From: Methylocystis parvus OBBP
Lineage (GTDB): Bacteria; Pseudomonadota; Alphaproteobacteria; Rhizobiales; Beijerinckiaceae
Assembly: GCF_027571405.1 (NCBI RefSeq)
Contig: NZ_CP092970.1
Span: 1 to 64,000 of the forward strand
Length of the DNA stretch: 64,000 bases
Reading direction: 5' to 3'
Of this stretch, positions 1 to 8,086 are shown in pieces; the first letter of the stretch is position 1, and every line of letters begins with the position of its first letter. The notes under the pieces were generated by a model. That model made no database searches, had not been told where the DNA came from, and saw nothing but the letters and a program-made list of their open reading frames with translations. Both the position numbers and the translations under genes were made by a program.

Positions 1-1212
1 ATGAACGTGATGACAGCAATCGACCAAACTGAAGGGTTCAGCTTCTACGAGACCATTCTCGAACAGGGAGAGTTGATCTCGGACAAGCTGAATATGCTTC
101 GGTTGGAGCATTATCCGCCGGATGCCATCAAGAGCCTCCGTCCCTTTTCATTGGCGGAGGTTGCCTATTTTTTGGGTGTGACGCCATCCAACATCAAGAA
201 GCTTCATCTCGAAGGCAAGGGCCCCACTCCGACAACCTCTGTTTCGGGACGCAGAACCTATACGGCCGAGCAAATGTTGGAGCTGCGGCAGTATCTTGAC
301 CGTCATGGCAGAGCTGATTTCAAAAAATACGTGCCATACAGACGCGCGGGGGAGCGTCTTCAGGTCATCGCGGTCGTCAATTTCAAGGGCGGCAGCGGTA
401 AAACAACGACGGCGGCCCATCTAGCTCAACATCTTGCTCTTACGGGTCATCGCGTGCTCGCGATCGACCTTGATCCACAAGCGTCCCTGTCCGCGCTCCA
501 CGGCATCCAGCCCGAGCTCGACAGAAATCCCTCACTCTATGAGGCGCTCCGCTACGACGACGCTCGGAAGCCGATTTCCGAGGTTATTCGGCGAACGAAT
601 TTTCCTGGGCTAGACATTGTTCCCGCGAATCTCGAACTTCAGGAATACGAATACGAAACCCCCCTCGCGGCTTCCGACAAGTCCTCGGCCGAAGGACGGA
701 TGTTTTTCACCCGGATCACCGACGCTTTGAAGGAGGTCGATGCAAATTACGATATAGTGGTGATCGATTGCCCTCCGCAGCTCGGCTATCTCACCTTAAC
801 CGCTCTGACCGCCTCTACCGCTGTTCTCATCACCATCCATCCTCAGATGCTGGATGTGATGTCCATGAGCCAATTTCTGCTCATGCTGGGCGGGATCCTT
901 CAGTCGATCAGCAGCGCGGGAGCTGACGTCCGCCTCAAGTGGTTTCGCTATCTCGTCACGCGCTACGAGCCAACCGACGGCCCTCAGGCGCAGATGGTCG
1001 GATTCATGCAAGCGCTTTTTCCAAAGCAGATGCTGAAAAACCCAATGGTGAAATCAACCGCCATTTCGGACGCGGGCATCACCAACCAAACCCTGTATGA
1101 GGTCGAGCGCTCCCAATTCACCCGCGCCACCTATGACCGTGCCCTAGAGGCGCTGAACGCGGTCAATGAGGAGATCGCGGCTCTCGTCCACAAAGCGTGG
1201 GGTCGCAAATGA
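1..1212 (+). CDS. repA: RepA, ParA-type plasmid partitioning ATPase
   Basis: First gene of a repABC cassette. RepA is the Walker-type ATPase that moves plasmid copies apart together with RepB and autorepresses the operon. Residues about 45-95 form a MerR-like helix-turn-helix (SLAEVAYFLGVTPSNIKKL). The deviant Walker A motif FKGGSGKTT is at residues 128-136, followed by DLDPQASL and the VVIDCPPQLG Walker B region. At 403 aa it has normal family length. The ATG is base 1 of the window, so the promoter and any upstream centromere lie outside. RepB follows after a 78-bp gap. Confidence 0.97.
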   Translation: MNVMTAIDQTEGFSFYETILEQGELISDKLNMLRLEHYPPDAIKSLRPFSLAEVAYFLGVTPSNIKKLHLEGKGPTPTTSVSGRRTYTAEQMLELRQYLDRHGRADFKKYVPYRRAGERLQVIAVVNFKGGSGKTTTAAHLAQHLALTGHRVLAIDLDPQASLSALHGIQPELDRNPSLYEALRYDDARKPISEVIRRTNFPGLDIVPANLELQEYEYETPLAASDKSSAEGRMFFTRITDALKEVDANYDIVVIDCPPQLGYLTLTALTASTAVLITIHPQMLDVMSMSQFLLMLGGILQSISSAGADVRLKWFRYLVTRYEPTDGPQAQMVGFMQALFPKQMLKNPMVKSTAISDAGITNQTLYEVERSQFTRATYDRALEALNAVNEEIAALVHKAWGRK

Positions 1213-1290
1213 GCCAGATTTTGACAGCCGTGCAGAATGGTAAAACCGCCCGAAACCTCAAGCGATTGGCGCAAGAGGAAGGAGCCTGAC

Positions 1291-2286
1291 GTGGCCCGCA
1301 AGAACCTCCTCACGAGCATCACCGGGGCAGAGACGTCGAAGGCCGACGCTGTCGCCCGCCACGATTACGCGCTGCGTGGGGCGTCGCGCTCGATGATGCT
1401 TTCCATCGACGAGATGGCGGAAAACGCGAAAAAAATGCTCGCAGGGGAGTCGATCGTCGAACTCGACGTCGCCGTTCTGGATCAGTCTTTCATCGCCGAT
1501 CGCATCGAAGACGACGATGAAGATTACGTTCATCTCCGGGAGGCGATCCGAGAGCATGGGCAATCGACCCCGATCCTCGTGCGGCCGCATCCGCAGATCA
1601 AAGGTCGCTATATGATCGTATTCGGGCACCGTCGCGCACGGGTCGCCAGAGAACTTGGCTTTCCCGTTCGCGCCGTCGTCAAGAATCTTGAGGATATTGC
1701 GCATATTGTCGCGCAGGGACAGGAAAACACTGCACGCGCAAATCTGTCTTTCATCGAAAAGGCCCTGTTCGCCAAAAAGCTTCTCGATATGGGACAGCGG
1801 AAGGAAACGATTAAATCGGCCCTGACGATCGATGACACTTTGATGTCCAGAATGCTTTCCATCGCGGAGACGGTTCCTCCCCCGGTGATCGAAGCGATCG
1901 GCGCTGCCAGAACAGTTGGTCGCGATAGGTGGGAAGAACTCAAGAAGCAGGTTAAGCAGCCGCAGAAGGCTGAAGCCGCAATCTCCATCGTAAAGTCCGA
2001 AGAATTTCGCTCCAAAGACGCGATCGATAGGTTCAATTATCTGCTTGCGCAGCTGAAGGCACTCGGGAGGAATCCGCGAAAGCCAGCGCGAGGGCGGATC
2101 GAAGCGGCGTCCTGGGCACCAGAAGACAAGACAGTGGCCGCAAGCTACCGGAATACCGGAGACAGCTTCAACCTCTCGCTCAAATCAAAAAATGCAGGCG
2201 AGTTCGGCCGATACATCTCGTCCAACCTGGATACGCTCTACAGGGCGTTCAGGGAAACGAAGATCAATAGCGAATCAGGAGATTAA
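1291..2286 (+). CDS. repB: RepB, ParB-family centromere-binding protein
   Basis: Second gene of the repABC operon. RepB binds the plasmid centromere and loads RepA. The protein has the ParB/Sulfiredoxin-like N-terminal domain with the GRYMIVFGHRRARVARELG box, an HTH region (FIEKALFAKKLLDMG...), and a RepB-type C-terminal half. I chose the GTG at 1291 (MARKNLL..., typical of RepB N-termini) because a good ribosome site, AGGAAGGAG, lies just upstream; an in-frame ATG at 1237 would add 18 unusual residues. The resulting 331 aa is a normal RepB length. Confidence 0.94.
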   Translation: MARKNLLTSITGAETSKADAVARHDYALRGASRSMMLSIDEMAENAKKMLAGESIVELDVAVLDQSFIADRIEDDDEDYVHLREAIREHGQSTPILVRPHPQIKGRYMIVFGHRRARVARELGFPVRAVVKNLEDIAHIVAQGQENTARANLSFIEKALFAKKLLDMGQRKETIKSALTIDDTLMSRMLSIAETVPPPVIEAIGAARTVGRDRWEELKKQVKQPQKAEAAISIVKSEEFRSKDAIDRFNYLLAQLKALGRNPRKPARGRIEAASWAPEDKTVAASYRNTGDSFNLSLKSKNAGEFGRYISSNLDTLYRAFRETKINSESGD

Positions 2287-2295
2287 ACCGCAAAA

Positions 2296-2345
2296 GAAAA
2301 AAGCCCCCGAACGTCGCCGCCCGGAAGCCTTTCTCTGATCTAAGC
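2296..2345 (-). ncRNA. incA: Antisense counter-transcribed RNA (ctRNA/incA) of repABC
   Basis: The repB-repC intergenic space of repABC plasmids encodes a small antisense RNA that represses repC and causes incompatibility. On the minus strand here there is a promoter at 2352-2380. It is followed by a 10-bp stem (arms 2303-2312 and 2319-2328, with GU pairs) and a U-tract (A-run 2296-2302 on the plus strand), which is an intrinsic terminator. The start near 2345 is inferred from the -10 box. The predicted size of about 50 nt fits the family. Confidence 0.72.
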
Positions 2346-2351
2346 ACTCCG

Positions 2352-2380
2352 AGAATCCCACTTCCGCGAATCACAGTCAA
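2352..2380 (-). promoter_or_regulatory. Promoter of the repABC antisense RNA
   Basis: Read on the minus strand, TTGACT (2380-2375) and GATTCT (2357-2352) are separated by exactly 17 bp. The -35 box matches 5 of 6 consensus bases; the -10 box is weak. Position and orientation fit the conserved ctRNA promoter between repB and repC. Confidence 0.6.
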
Positions 2381-2438
2381 GAGTTTTGGCGCCTATTTCG
2401 GCGAGCGGATTTCTTTTGCCTGAACGAGGCAAAGGATC

Positions 2439-3773
2439 ATGCAAAGACAAACAACGACGCCCTTCGGGCGGCGATCGCTGTCGCTTGCCATGGTGGCAAA
2501 CCAGGCGGCGACTAAAGAATTCGCGTCCCGCCCGGACGCCTCAGAAACCGTCGTCCACAAATGGCGGCTGTTTCGGGCGCTGACGGAGGCAAAAGCGCCG
2601 CTCGGCGTCACCGACCGGGCGCTGTCGGTGCTGCACGCGTTGCTGAGCTTCCATCAGGAGACGGCGCTGACACTGCCCGAGAAGGACGTTAAGGCGTCGG
2701 AAAGTGGTTCGGACACCGGGATCATTGTCTTCCCTTCAAATAGGGAGCTGTCGATCCGGGCTCATGGCATGGCGCCGGCGACGTTGCGGCGTCATCTCGC
2801 TTCGCTTGTTGACACCGGCCTGATCATTCGGCGCGACTCACCCAACGGCAAACGCTTCGCGCGAAGAGGGGAGGGGGGCGAGATCGAGGATGCCTTCGGC
2901 TTCGATCTGACGCCGCTCATCGCGCGCGCCAGCGAGATCGAAAATCTCGCCGAAGAGGTGCGCGCGGAAAACCGCGCGGTGGCCTTGCTCCGCGAAAAAG
3001 TCACCCTGATGCGACGCGACATCGCCAAGATGATTGAGGCAGGCATGGAAGAGGGCGTTCCCGGCGACTGGGAGGCTTGCGACGGCGACTATCAGGCGCT
3101 GTCCGGTCGCCTGGCCCGCAAAATGACACGGGCTGATCTCGAGGCTTTGGCGCAGGAACTAGGAACCCTTGCCAGCGAAATCAATAACTCGCTGGAAACT
3201 CACGTGAAACGCCAAAATATGAGCGGCAATGAGTCTCAAACTGAGCGGCACATACAGAATCAAACCACAAATATTTCTGATCTTGAACCTAGCCTTCAAG
3301 AAGGCAGGGTCGAACCGCCCGGGCCAACGGGCGAAGAAGCGAAAGCCGATAGGGCAGCGGATTGGGAAGTTGGGGAACTTGATCCTAAGGTCGCTCACCG
3401 CTCACCCCTGACGCCCAGACCTTATCCGCTCGGGATGGTGCTGCAAGCCTGTCCGGACATTGTCGACTACGGCAAAGGCGGGGAGATTTCATGCTGGCGC
3501 GATCTCGTCGACGCGGCGGCGATCGTGCGCTCGGCGCTCGGCATCTCGCCGGACGCATGGAGGCAGGCGTTGGAGGTGATGGGGGAACACGACGCCTCGA
3601 TCGTCATTGCAGCCATCCTGCAGCGCGGCGATGAAATCAAATCCGCAGGCGGCTATTTGCGGGTTTTGACCGCCAAGGCGCGGGAAGGGGAATTCTCGCT
3701 CGGACCTGTTCTGATGGCGCTGTTACGCGGCAAGGCCGCCAAAGCGGCGCGCGAGCGCAAGAGGGCGGGATGA
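2439..3773 (+). CDS. repC: RepC replication initiator
   Basis: RepC initiates replication of repABC plasmids and usually carries the origin within its own coding sequence. The N-terminus shows the family signature TPFGRR...WRLFRALTEAKAPLGVTDRALSVL-type winged-helix DNA-binding region. The middle (about residues 250-300) is low-complexity and AT-rich at the DNA level, and the C-terminus has the conserved DIVDYGKGGEI box. At 444 aa it is slightly longer than usual. The ATG at 2439 has an AAAGGA ribosome site. The stop is 4 bp from the convergent DUF5615 stop. Confidence 0.95.
   Translation: MQRQTTTPFGRRSLSLAMVANQAATKEFASRPDASETVVHKWRLFRALTEAKAPLGVTDRALSVLHALLSFHQETALTLPEKDVKASESGSDTGIIVFPSNRELSIRAHGMAPATLRRHLASLVDTGLIIRRDSPNGKRFARRGEGGEIEDAFGFDLTPLIARASEIENLAEEVRAENRAVALLREKVTLMRRDIAKMIEAGMEEGVPGDWEACDGDYQALSGRLARKMTRADLEALAQELGTLASEINNSLETHVKRQNMSGNESQTERHIQNQTTNISDLEPSLQEGRVEPPGPTGEEAKADRAADWEVGELDPKVAHRSPLTPRPYPLGMVLQACPDIVDYGKGGEISCWRDLVDAAAIVRSALGISPDAWRQALEVMGEHDASIVIAAILQRGDEIKSAGGYLRVLTAKAREGEFSLGPVLMALLRGKAAKAARERKRAG
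3200..3290. other. Candidate replication origin inside repC
   Basis: This stretch is conspicuously A+T-rich against its GC-rich surroundings. It contains two direct repeats of TGAGCGGCA starting at 3220 and 3242, 22 bp apart (about two helical turns). In studied repABC plasmids the oriV lies in the AT-rich middle of repC. The assignment rests on location and composition, not on a proven motif. Confidence 0.5.
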
Positions 3774-3777
3774 CGTC

Positions 3778-4161
3778 TCAATCGGGCGCGAAAAGCGGAT
3801 GAAGTCGCGGTTTCCCTGTCTCGTCGAATTCGAGGCAATGATTGACCAAGGCGTCCATCGGATCGCGGCCTTGCCGCTCGAGGAAGGCCAGCGCCGCGAG
3901 GATCAGCGCCCATCCCTGCACTCGGCCGGTTTGCGGCAATGCGATCAGGCCGGGGTGAATAGGTTCCTTGCCGAGGAGCGCTTTGAAGTCGCCGACATTT
4001 TCGGTGACGATCACCCGATCTTCTGCAATGCAGGCGTCCTTGACCGTGTGATCGAGCTGGCCGCGCCGGCCGCCATGCAGCGGATGAATGGCGTCGTGCC
4101 CAAGTTCGGCAAGCTGGCGCGCGAATGTGGGCGACAGGCATTCGTCGATGAAGAGACGCAT
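3778..4161 (-). CDS. DUF5615 PIN-like toxin candidate
   Basis: A 127-aa protein beginning MRLFIDECLSP with acidic residues of a PIN-like/Mut7-C fold (D5, E6; later VTENVGDF). This is the DUF5615 signature, a family predicted to be the toxic nuclease partner of DUF433 proteins. Its start lies 3 bp after the stop of the DUF433 gene, in antitoxin-first order. Sited directly against repC, it may act as a plasmid addiction module. Toxicity is inferred from family context only. Confidence 0.85.
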   Translation of the reverse strand: MRLFIDECLSPTFARQLAELGHDAIHPLHGGRRGQLDHTVKDACIAEDRVIVTENVGDFKALLGKEPIHPGLIALPQTGRVQGWALILAALAFLERQGRDPMDALVNHCLEFDETGKPRLHPLFAPD

Positions 4162-4164
4162 GTC

Positions 4165-4776
4165 TCAGGCGGCCGGGCGGGAAATATTCGGCGGCCGGCC
4201 GGGCAGGGGATGCGCCTTGGCGAACAACAGCGCCGCCTCCAAGGCTTCGCGCGGGAGATCGGGATTTTCGGCGGCGATCTCGTCCAAAGTGTCGCCATGG
4301 GCGACGCGCGCTTCGATGGCGTGCACGGTCAGACGCGTGCCCTTGATGACGGGAAGGCCGCCCTTGATGCCTGGGACGCTTTCGATCCACGCATCGCGGG
4401 CGCGCAGATAGCGATCGGCGCGCTCCAGCGCGTCGCCGGCGAGTTCGCCGACGTCAGCTGTGACAGATGGCGCGAGTTCGATTTTCGCGGATTTGAGGCG
4501 GGGCAGGTCGAACGCTTGGAGCGCTTTGGCCAGCTTGCGTTTGCCGGCGATCGTCAGGGAGAGATCCCGCAGGCGGCGCATCAGCGCGATATAGGCGACG
4601 CTCTCGAGCCCCAGGAAGCGCCGGGCCTTGGCGTTCTTTCCGTACGTCAGGGCGGCGATCTCGCCGATATGAACGGGCAGGACCTTCTCCTCGACGGCTT
4701 TTTCGATCGAGCGCTTGGGCGCGCCGGCGAGCTCGGCGACTTCTCGGGGCGTGAGGTTGGCGGCGGTGTGCGGCAT
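4165..4776 (-). CDS. DUF433 antitoxin-like protein with N-terminal HTH
   Basis: The protein has an N-terminal helix-turn-helix (LTPREVAELAGAPKRSIEKAV), a middle linker, and a C-terminal DUF433 domain (VIKGTRLTVHAIEARVAHGDTLDEIA). DUF433 proteins pair with DUF5615 toxins and bind their own promoter. An upstream in-frame start at 4848 would add 24 unlikely residues, so the ATG at 4776 (MPHTAANLT) is preferred, giving 203 aa. Confidence 0.85.
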   Translation of the reverse strand: MPHTAANLTPREVAELAGAPKRSIEKAVEEKVLPVHIGEIAALTYGKNAKARRFLGLESVAYIALMRRLRDLSLTIAGKRKLAKALQAFDLPRLKSAKIELAPSVTADVGELAGDALERADRYLRARDAWIESVPGIKGGLPVIKGTRLTVHAIEARVAHGDTLDEIAAENPDLPREALEAALLFAKAHPLPGRPPNISRPAA

Positions 4777-4860
4777 GACTAAAAAACATATCCCTTTTGA
4801 GGGACTATTTATCGCGCAAGTCGCACGCATGCAAGAGCTCGTCGCCAAGAGGCTCGCCCC

Positions 4861-5952
4861 TTACAACCCCGCGGCCTTGGTGAGATTGACCTTGAAGCGG
4901 TCGCGTTTGCGCTGATAGCGGCGGGTCATTTCGGCGCTGGCGTGGCCGAGGTGCTTTTGCACATGCGCTTCCTCGATTTTCGCCGAGGAGGCTAAGCCGG
5001 CGCGCAAGGAATGGCCGGAAAAGGCCAGGCGGCGCTCGCCTTCGGGAAGATCGCCGCGAATTCCGGCGGCGATCGCGGTCTTTTGCACGAGCCGGGCGAC
5101 ATGTTTGTCGGTCAAGCGCTCGGGCGAGACGCCGCCGTTCTTGCGGGCGACGGGGCGAAACACCGGCCCGCGGCTGATCCGCCCGAGCCGCAGCCAGGTC
5201 TCGAGCATGGCGACGGGGCAGGTCTCGGGTCGCGAGCCGCGGCCGATTTCGACGTCGCGCCAGCCGGTCTTGCCGTTGATGGTGAGCAGCAGACCGCCCT
5301 CGCCAGCGGTATCCGACGGGCGCGCTTCCGGCGTTTCTCCGGCCCCATTCGAGGGGCGAAAAACCTCGATCCAGCCGGTCCCGTCTTCACTTTCGCCGGG
5401 ACCGCAGTCGAGTCCGACGATTTCGGAGCGGCGCAGGCCGCCGGCGAACCCGAGCGCGAGGATCGCCTTGTCGCGCAGGCCCCGCAGATCGTTGTCGAGC
5501 GTCGCCAGCATGGCCATCAGCTCGTCGGCGAAGATCGCGTCCTTCTGCACCGGCGGGCGGCCATGGGCGCGGCGGATGCCGGCGAGCACGGTGGCGATAT
5601 GGCGATCCGACGTATCGAGCGGTTCGCCCAGTTGGCGGTAGCGCCAGCAGATTCCCGAGAGCCGGCGCTCGAGCGACGAGACGCTCAGCGCCGGCTGGCC
5701 GGGCGAATCCTGCACGCAGGCGGCGAGATAGAGGCCGACGGTCTGCGGGTCCGGGGGCAGGGGATCGAGGCCGGAGCGGCGCAGCCAGGAGGCGAATTGG
5801 CGCCAATCGGCGTCATAGGCGCGCCTTGTGTTCTCCGAGCGGGCGTTGCGGGCGTAGTCGCGCGCCCTTTCGCCGAGCGCGGCGAGATGGGGGGAGGGGG
5901 TCCGCTCCATGAGCGGCGCGTCGCCGGCTTCATTGTCTTCCGGATCAGCCAT
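4861..5952 (-). CDS. Tyrosine site-specific recombinase
   Basis: A phage-integrase-family recombinase with an N-terminal SAM-like core-binding domain (SENTRRAYDADWRQFASWL) and a C-terminal catalytic domain. The first Arg is in GGLRRSEIVGLD, then HSLRAG, the second His in LGHAS, and the nucleophile Tyr in MTRRYQRKRD. The reading frame is open to 6117, but the ATG at 5952 (MADPEDN) has GAGGATGAG right upstream. Starting there leaves the inverted repeat at 6089-6117 in the intergenic space. It is divergent from DUF1403-scpB, with which it likely forms one module. Confidence 0.92.
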   Translation of the reverse strand: MADPEDNEAGDAPLMERTPSPHLAALGERARDYARNARSENTRRAYDADWRQFASWLRRSGLDPLPPDPQTVGLYLAACVQDSPGQPALSVSSLERRLSGICWRYRQLGEPLDTSDRHIATVLAGIRRAHGRPPVQKDAIFADELMAMLATLDNDLRGLRDKAILALGFAGGLRRSEIVGLDCGPGESEDGTGWIEVFRPSNGAGETPEARPSDTAGEGGLLLTINGKTGWRDVEIGRGSRPETCPVAMLETWLRLGRISRGPVFRPVARKNGGVSPERLTDKHVARLVQKTAIAAGIRGDLPEGERRLAFSGHSLRAGLASSAKIEEAHVQKHLGHASAEMTRRYQRKRDRFKVNLTKAAGL

Positions 5953-6088
5953 CTCATCCTCTGTTGGCGCCCCGTTTGAGGGTCTCGTGTCGTTTCGCGC
6001 GAAAAATCCGACGCCTCGGACCGCTCGCCTCGGGCGATTTCGAGCGCTTTCGCCCGGAAACGCGGTGGGGTTCGCCGCGCGCGCGGTG

Positions 6089-6117
6089 ATGTCCGATAAG
6101 CGCACATTATCGGACAT
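6089..6117. repeat. 11-7-11 inverted repeat, candidate recombination site
   Basis: ATGTCCGATAA (6089-6099) and its exact reverse complement TTATCGGACAT (6107-6117) are separated by a 7-bp spacer, GCGCACA. Arm length and short asymmetric spacer resemble dif (11-6-11), FRT and lox core sites. It sits between a tyrosine recombinase and a divergent gene pair. A transcriptional operator is an alternative. Confidence 0.65.
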
Positions 6118-6194
6118 GTTTTAGACAAGACAAGCCCGGCGGATTTTGCGTGAAAACAGGTGACAAAGCGCCGCCGTGGGCTACGATTCTTCCC

Positions 6195-7238
6195 ATGTCC
6201 TTGCTTGATTCGATGTCAACGTCCGCGCCCATTTCCGTCGCAAAGCGAGTCCCCCGCGCGCGTCGCGCCGAGGCGGTGACGCCTGCGATCCGCCTCGAAA
6301 TTCAACCGCTTCCGCGCTGGGCGCGATCCCAGGGCGCTGATCCGGGTGCGGCCGCCTTTTCTGCCGGCGCTGGCCTGGCGCTTTTCGACCAGATCCTGCG
6401 CGGCGCCGACGGGGGCGAGCCGGTCTATGCCGGTTGTTTGCGGCAACGGCTCGCGCTGCGCGCCGCCGATTCCTGCGCGACGCTGGCGCGGCTGCGCGAG
6501 GATGCGGGCGCGCTTCGCGACGCCGAGCATCTTCCGGGTGGCGGTGAAACGAGCCCGGCCGGTCGCCTGCATCGCGTCTTCCGCCTTTATGCGCCGCAGG
6601 GCGGGCGCTTCGATGCGGCGATCTTGCGCGCGGCGGAGCTTCTGGAGGTCAGTGTGGCCATTGACGCCAGCGCGCTCGCCGCCGCTGCTGTCACGGCACC
6701 CGACCCGCTCATGGCCGCAGCGCGGGCCAGCGCGGCTGCGATGAAACCCTTCCCCATCGCTGCCGACGCGGAAGTCTTCGCCTTCGTGGTCGCCGATCTC
6801 GCTTTGGCGAGCCGTCTGGCCTGGGCGCGGCCGATTCCGCTGCTCGCCGTCGCGATCCTGCATCCGTCGCTGCGGCGCGGGGCAGGGTCAGGGGAAATGG
6901 GAAGGGAAAGGACAAGCCGCCCGCGACCAACGGACGACAACTGGGCCGAGTCCGTCGCGCGCGCCTATGGGCGCGCGGTCGTCGAGGCCCATGCGCTCGC
7001 CGTCGATCTGGCGCGACGCGCGCAGAAGGTCCTCGCCGTCGCGCCGATGTTGCGCGCGAAAGGCGCAGGGCGCGTCGTCGAGATGCTGCTTGCTGACGAC
7101 GCCGTCACGCCCGCCGCCGCCGCTTCCCACGCCGGCCTCTCCGATCGCGCGGCGCGGCGGCTGTTCGACCGCCTCGTCGCGCTTGGCGCCGCGCGCGAGC
7201 TCACAGGGCGTGAGACCTTCAGGATCTATGGTCTATGA
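6195..7238 (+). CDS. DUF1403 family protein
   Basis: An Ala/Arg-rich protein matching the DUF1403 family, common on alphaproteobacterial plasmids. Function is unknown. The C-terminal third ([56 protein letters not shown]) reads like a winged-helix DNA-binding domain. The frame is open from a GTG at 6150; I prefer the ATG at 6195. The last 4 bp overlap scpB (ATGA), so the two are translationally coupled. Confidence 0.85.
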   Translation: MSLLDSMSTSAPISVAKRVPRARRAEAVTPAIRLEIQPLPRWARSQGADPGAAAFSAGAGLALFDQILRGADGGEPVYAGCLRQRLALRAADSCATLARLREDAGALRDAEHLPGGGETSPAGRLHRVFRLYAPQGGRFDAAILRAAELLEVSVAIDASALAAAAVTAPDPLMAAARASAAAMKPFPIAADAEVFAFVVADLALASRLAWARPIPLLAVAILHPSLRRGAGSGEMGRERTSRPRPTDDNWAESVARAYGRAVVEAHALAVDLARRAQKVLAVAPMLRAKGAGRVVEMLLADDAVTPAAAASHAGLSDRAARRLFDRLVALGAARELTGRETFRIYGL

Positions 7239-7924
7239 GCCGCGCCGGCGCCGCCCGTCTTGATCGCGACCTGTCCGACTTGCCCGACGGGATGCGCTGG
7301 CGCGAATGGATGATGCGCGCCGAGGCGGCCATCTTCGCCGCGGCGCGACCCGTCGCGCGCCAGACGCTCGCCGGGCTCGTCGGCGACGCTTGCCACCTCG
7401 ACGCGCTCATCGCTGACATCAACGAGGAGCTCAAAGGGCGACCTTACGAAATCGTCTTCGTCGCCGGAGGCTGGCAGTTTCGCACGCGCCGGCGCCATGC
7501 CGAGACGCTTCGCGCGCTCGGCAGCGCAAAAGATGCCGGGCCGCCGTCTTTCACCAAACTCGAAATGCTGGCGCTCTCGGCCATTGCCTATCAGCAGCCG
7601 GTCACCCGCGCTGAGCTCTCGCGTCTTGCTGGCCACGACATCAGTCGCGACATTCTCGGCCGGTTGAAGAGCCTCGGCGTCATCACGCCTGGGCCCCGCG
7701 CCCCTCAGCCTGGCGCGCCGATCGCCTGGGTGACGACCGCCCGCTTCCTCGAAGTCTTCGCGCTCGGCAGCCTGCGCGATCTGCCGGAGCTCGACGAACT
7801 CGAGAACGACGAGACGAGAAGCGTCGATGAGGGCGTCGAAGCCGCGCTCGATGAGGTACTCTGGTTAAACGACGAAGAGGGGGCGGATGACATTCCCTGT
7901 GCGGAGGACGGGGTTGAGGTTTGA
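7235..7924 (+). CDS. scpB: ScpB-like SMC-Scp complex subunit (plasmid-borne)
   Basis: ScpB is the winged-helix kleisin-associated subunit of the SMC-ScpAB condensin. This 229-aa protein shows the two-WH ScpB pattern, including TKLEMLALSAIAYQQPVTRAELSRLAG and the following DILGRLKSLGVITP. It ends in an acidic tail. No smc or scpA lies nearby, so it is an orphan subunit, coupled to DUF1403 by a 4-bp overlap. It may act on plasmid segregation with host SMC, or be a repurposed DNA-binding protein. Confidence 0.85.
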   Translation: MSRAGAARLDRDLSDLPDGMRWREWMMRAEAAIFAAARPVARQTLAGLVGDACHLDALIADINEELKGRPYEIVFVAGGWQFRTRRRHAETLRALGSAKDAGPPSFTKLEMLALSAIAYQQPVTRAELSRLAGHDISRDILGRLKSLGVITPGPRAPQPGAPIAWVTTARFLEVFALGSLRDLPELDELENDETRSVDEGVEAALDEVLWLNDEEGADDIPCAEDGVEV

Positions 7925-7943
7925 AGAAAGGCGGCTGTCAGTG

Positions 7944-7986
7944 ATTGACCAAGGCGCCCATTTGATCTCCCCCTTGCCGTTCGAGG
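7944..7986 (+). repeat. Relic copy of the DUF5615 gene 3' region
   Basis: This 43-bp stretch matches 3841-3883 (inside DUF5615) at 36 of 43 positions in the same orientation. The two copies bracket the DUF433/DUF5615-recombinase-DUF1403-ScpB block as direct repeats about 4.1 kb apart. No open reading frame is retained. Confidence 0.6.
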
Positions 7987-8086
7987 GCGTGACCAATCCG
8001 TCACCATTCGGCCATCAAACCTGGCGCGGGAACAGATTGGGCTGCGGCGCAATCGACCCTACAACCGCTTACCGAGGAGAAGGATC

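Noticed and set aside
1..3800. Search for a 16-bp parS palindrome (GTT...AAC type) in the repABC operon
   Set aside because: I saw no convincing copy within repABC; it may lie upstream of repA outside the window.
3799..4782. 327-codon plus-strand frame opposite DUF433/DUF5615
   Set aside because: It is the antisense of two recognisable genes; GC-rich codon structure makes mirror frames open. No family motif or ribosome site.
5011..5979. 322-codon plus-strand frame opposite the recombinase
   Set aside because: Shadow of the tyrosine recombinase, whose catalytic residues are all on the minus strand.
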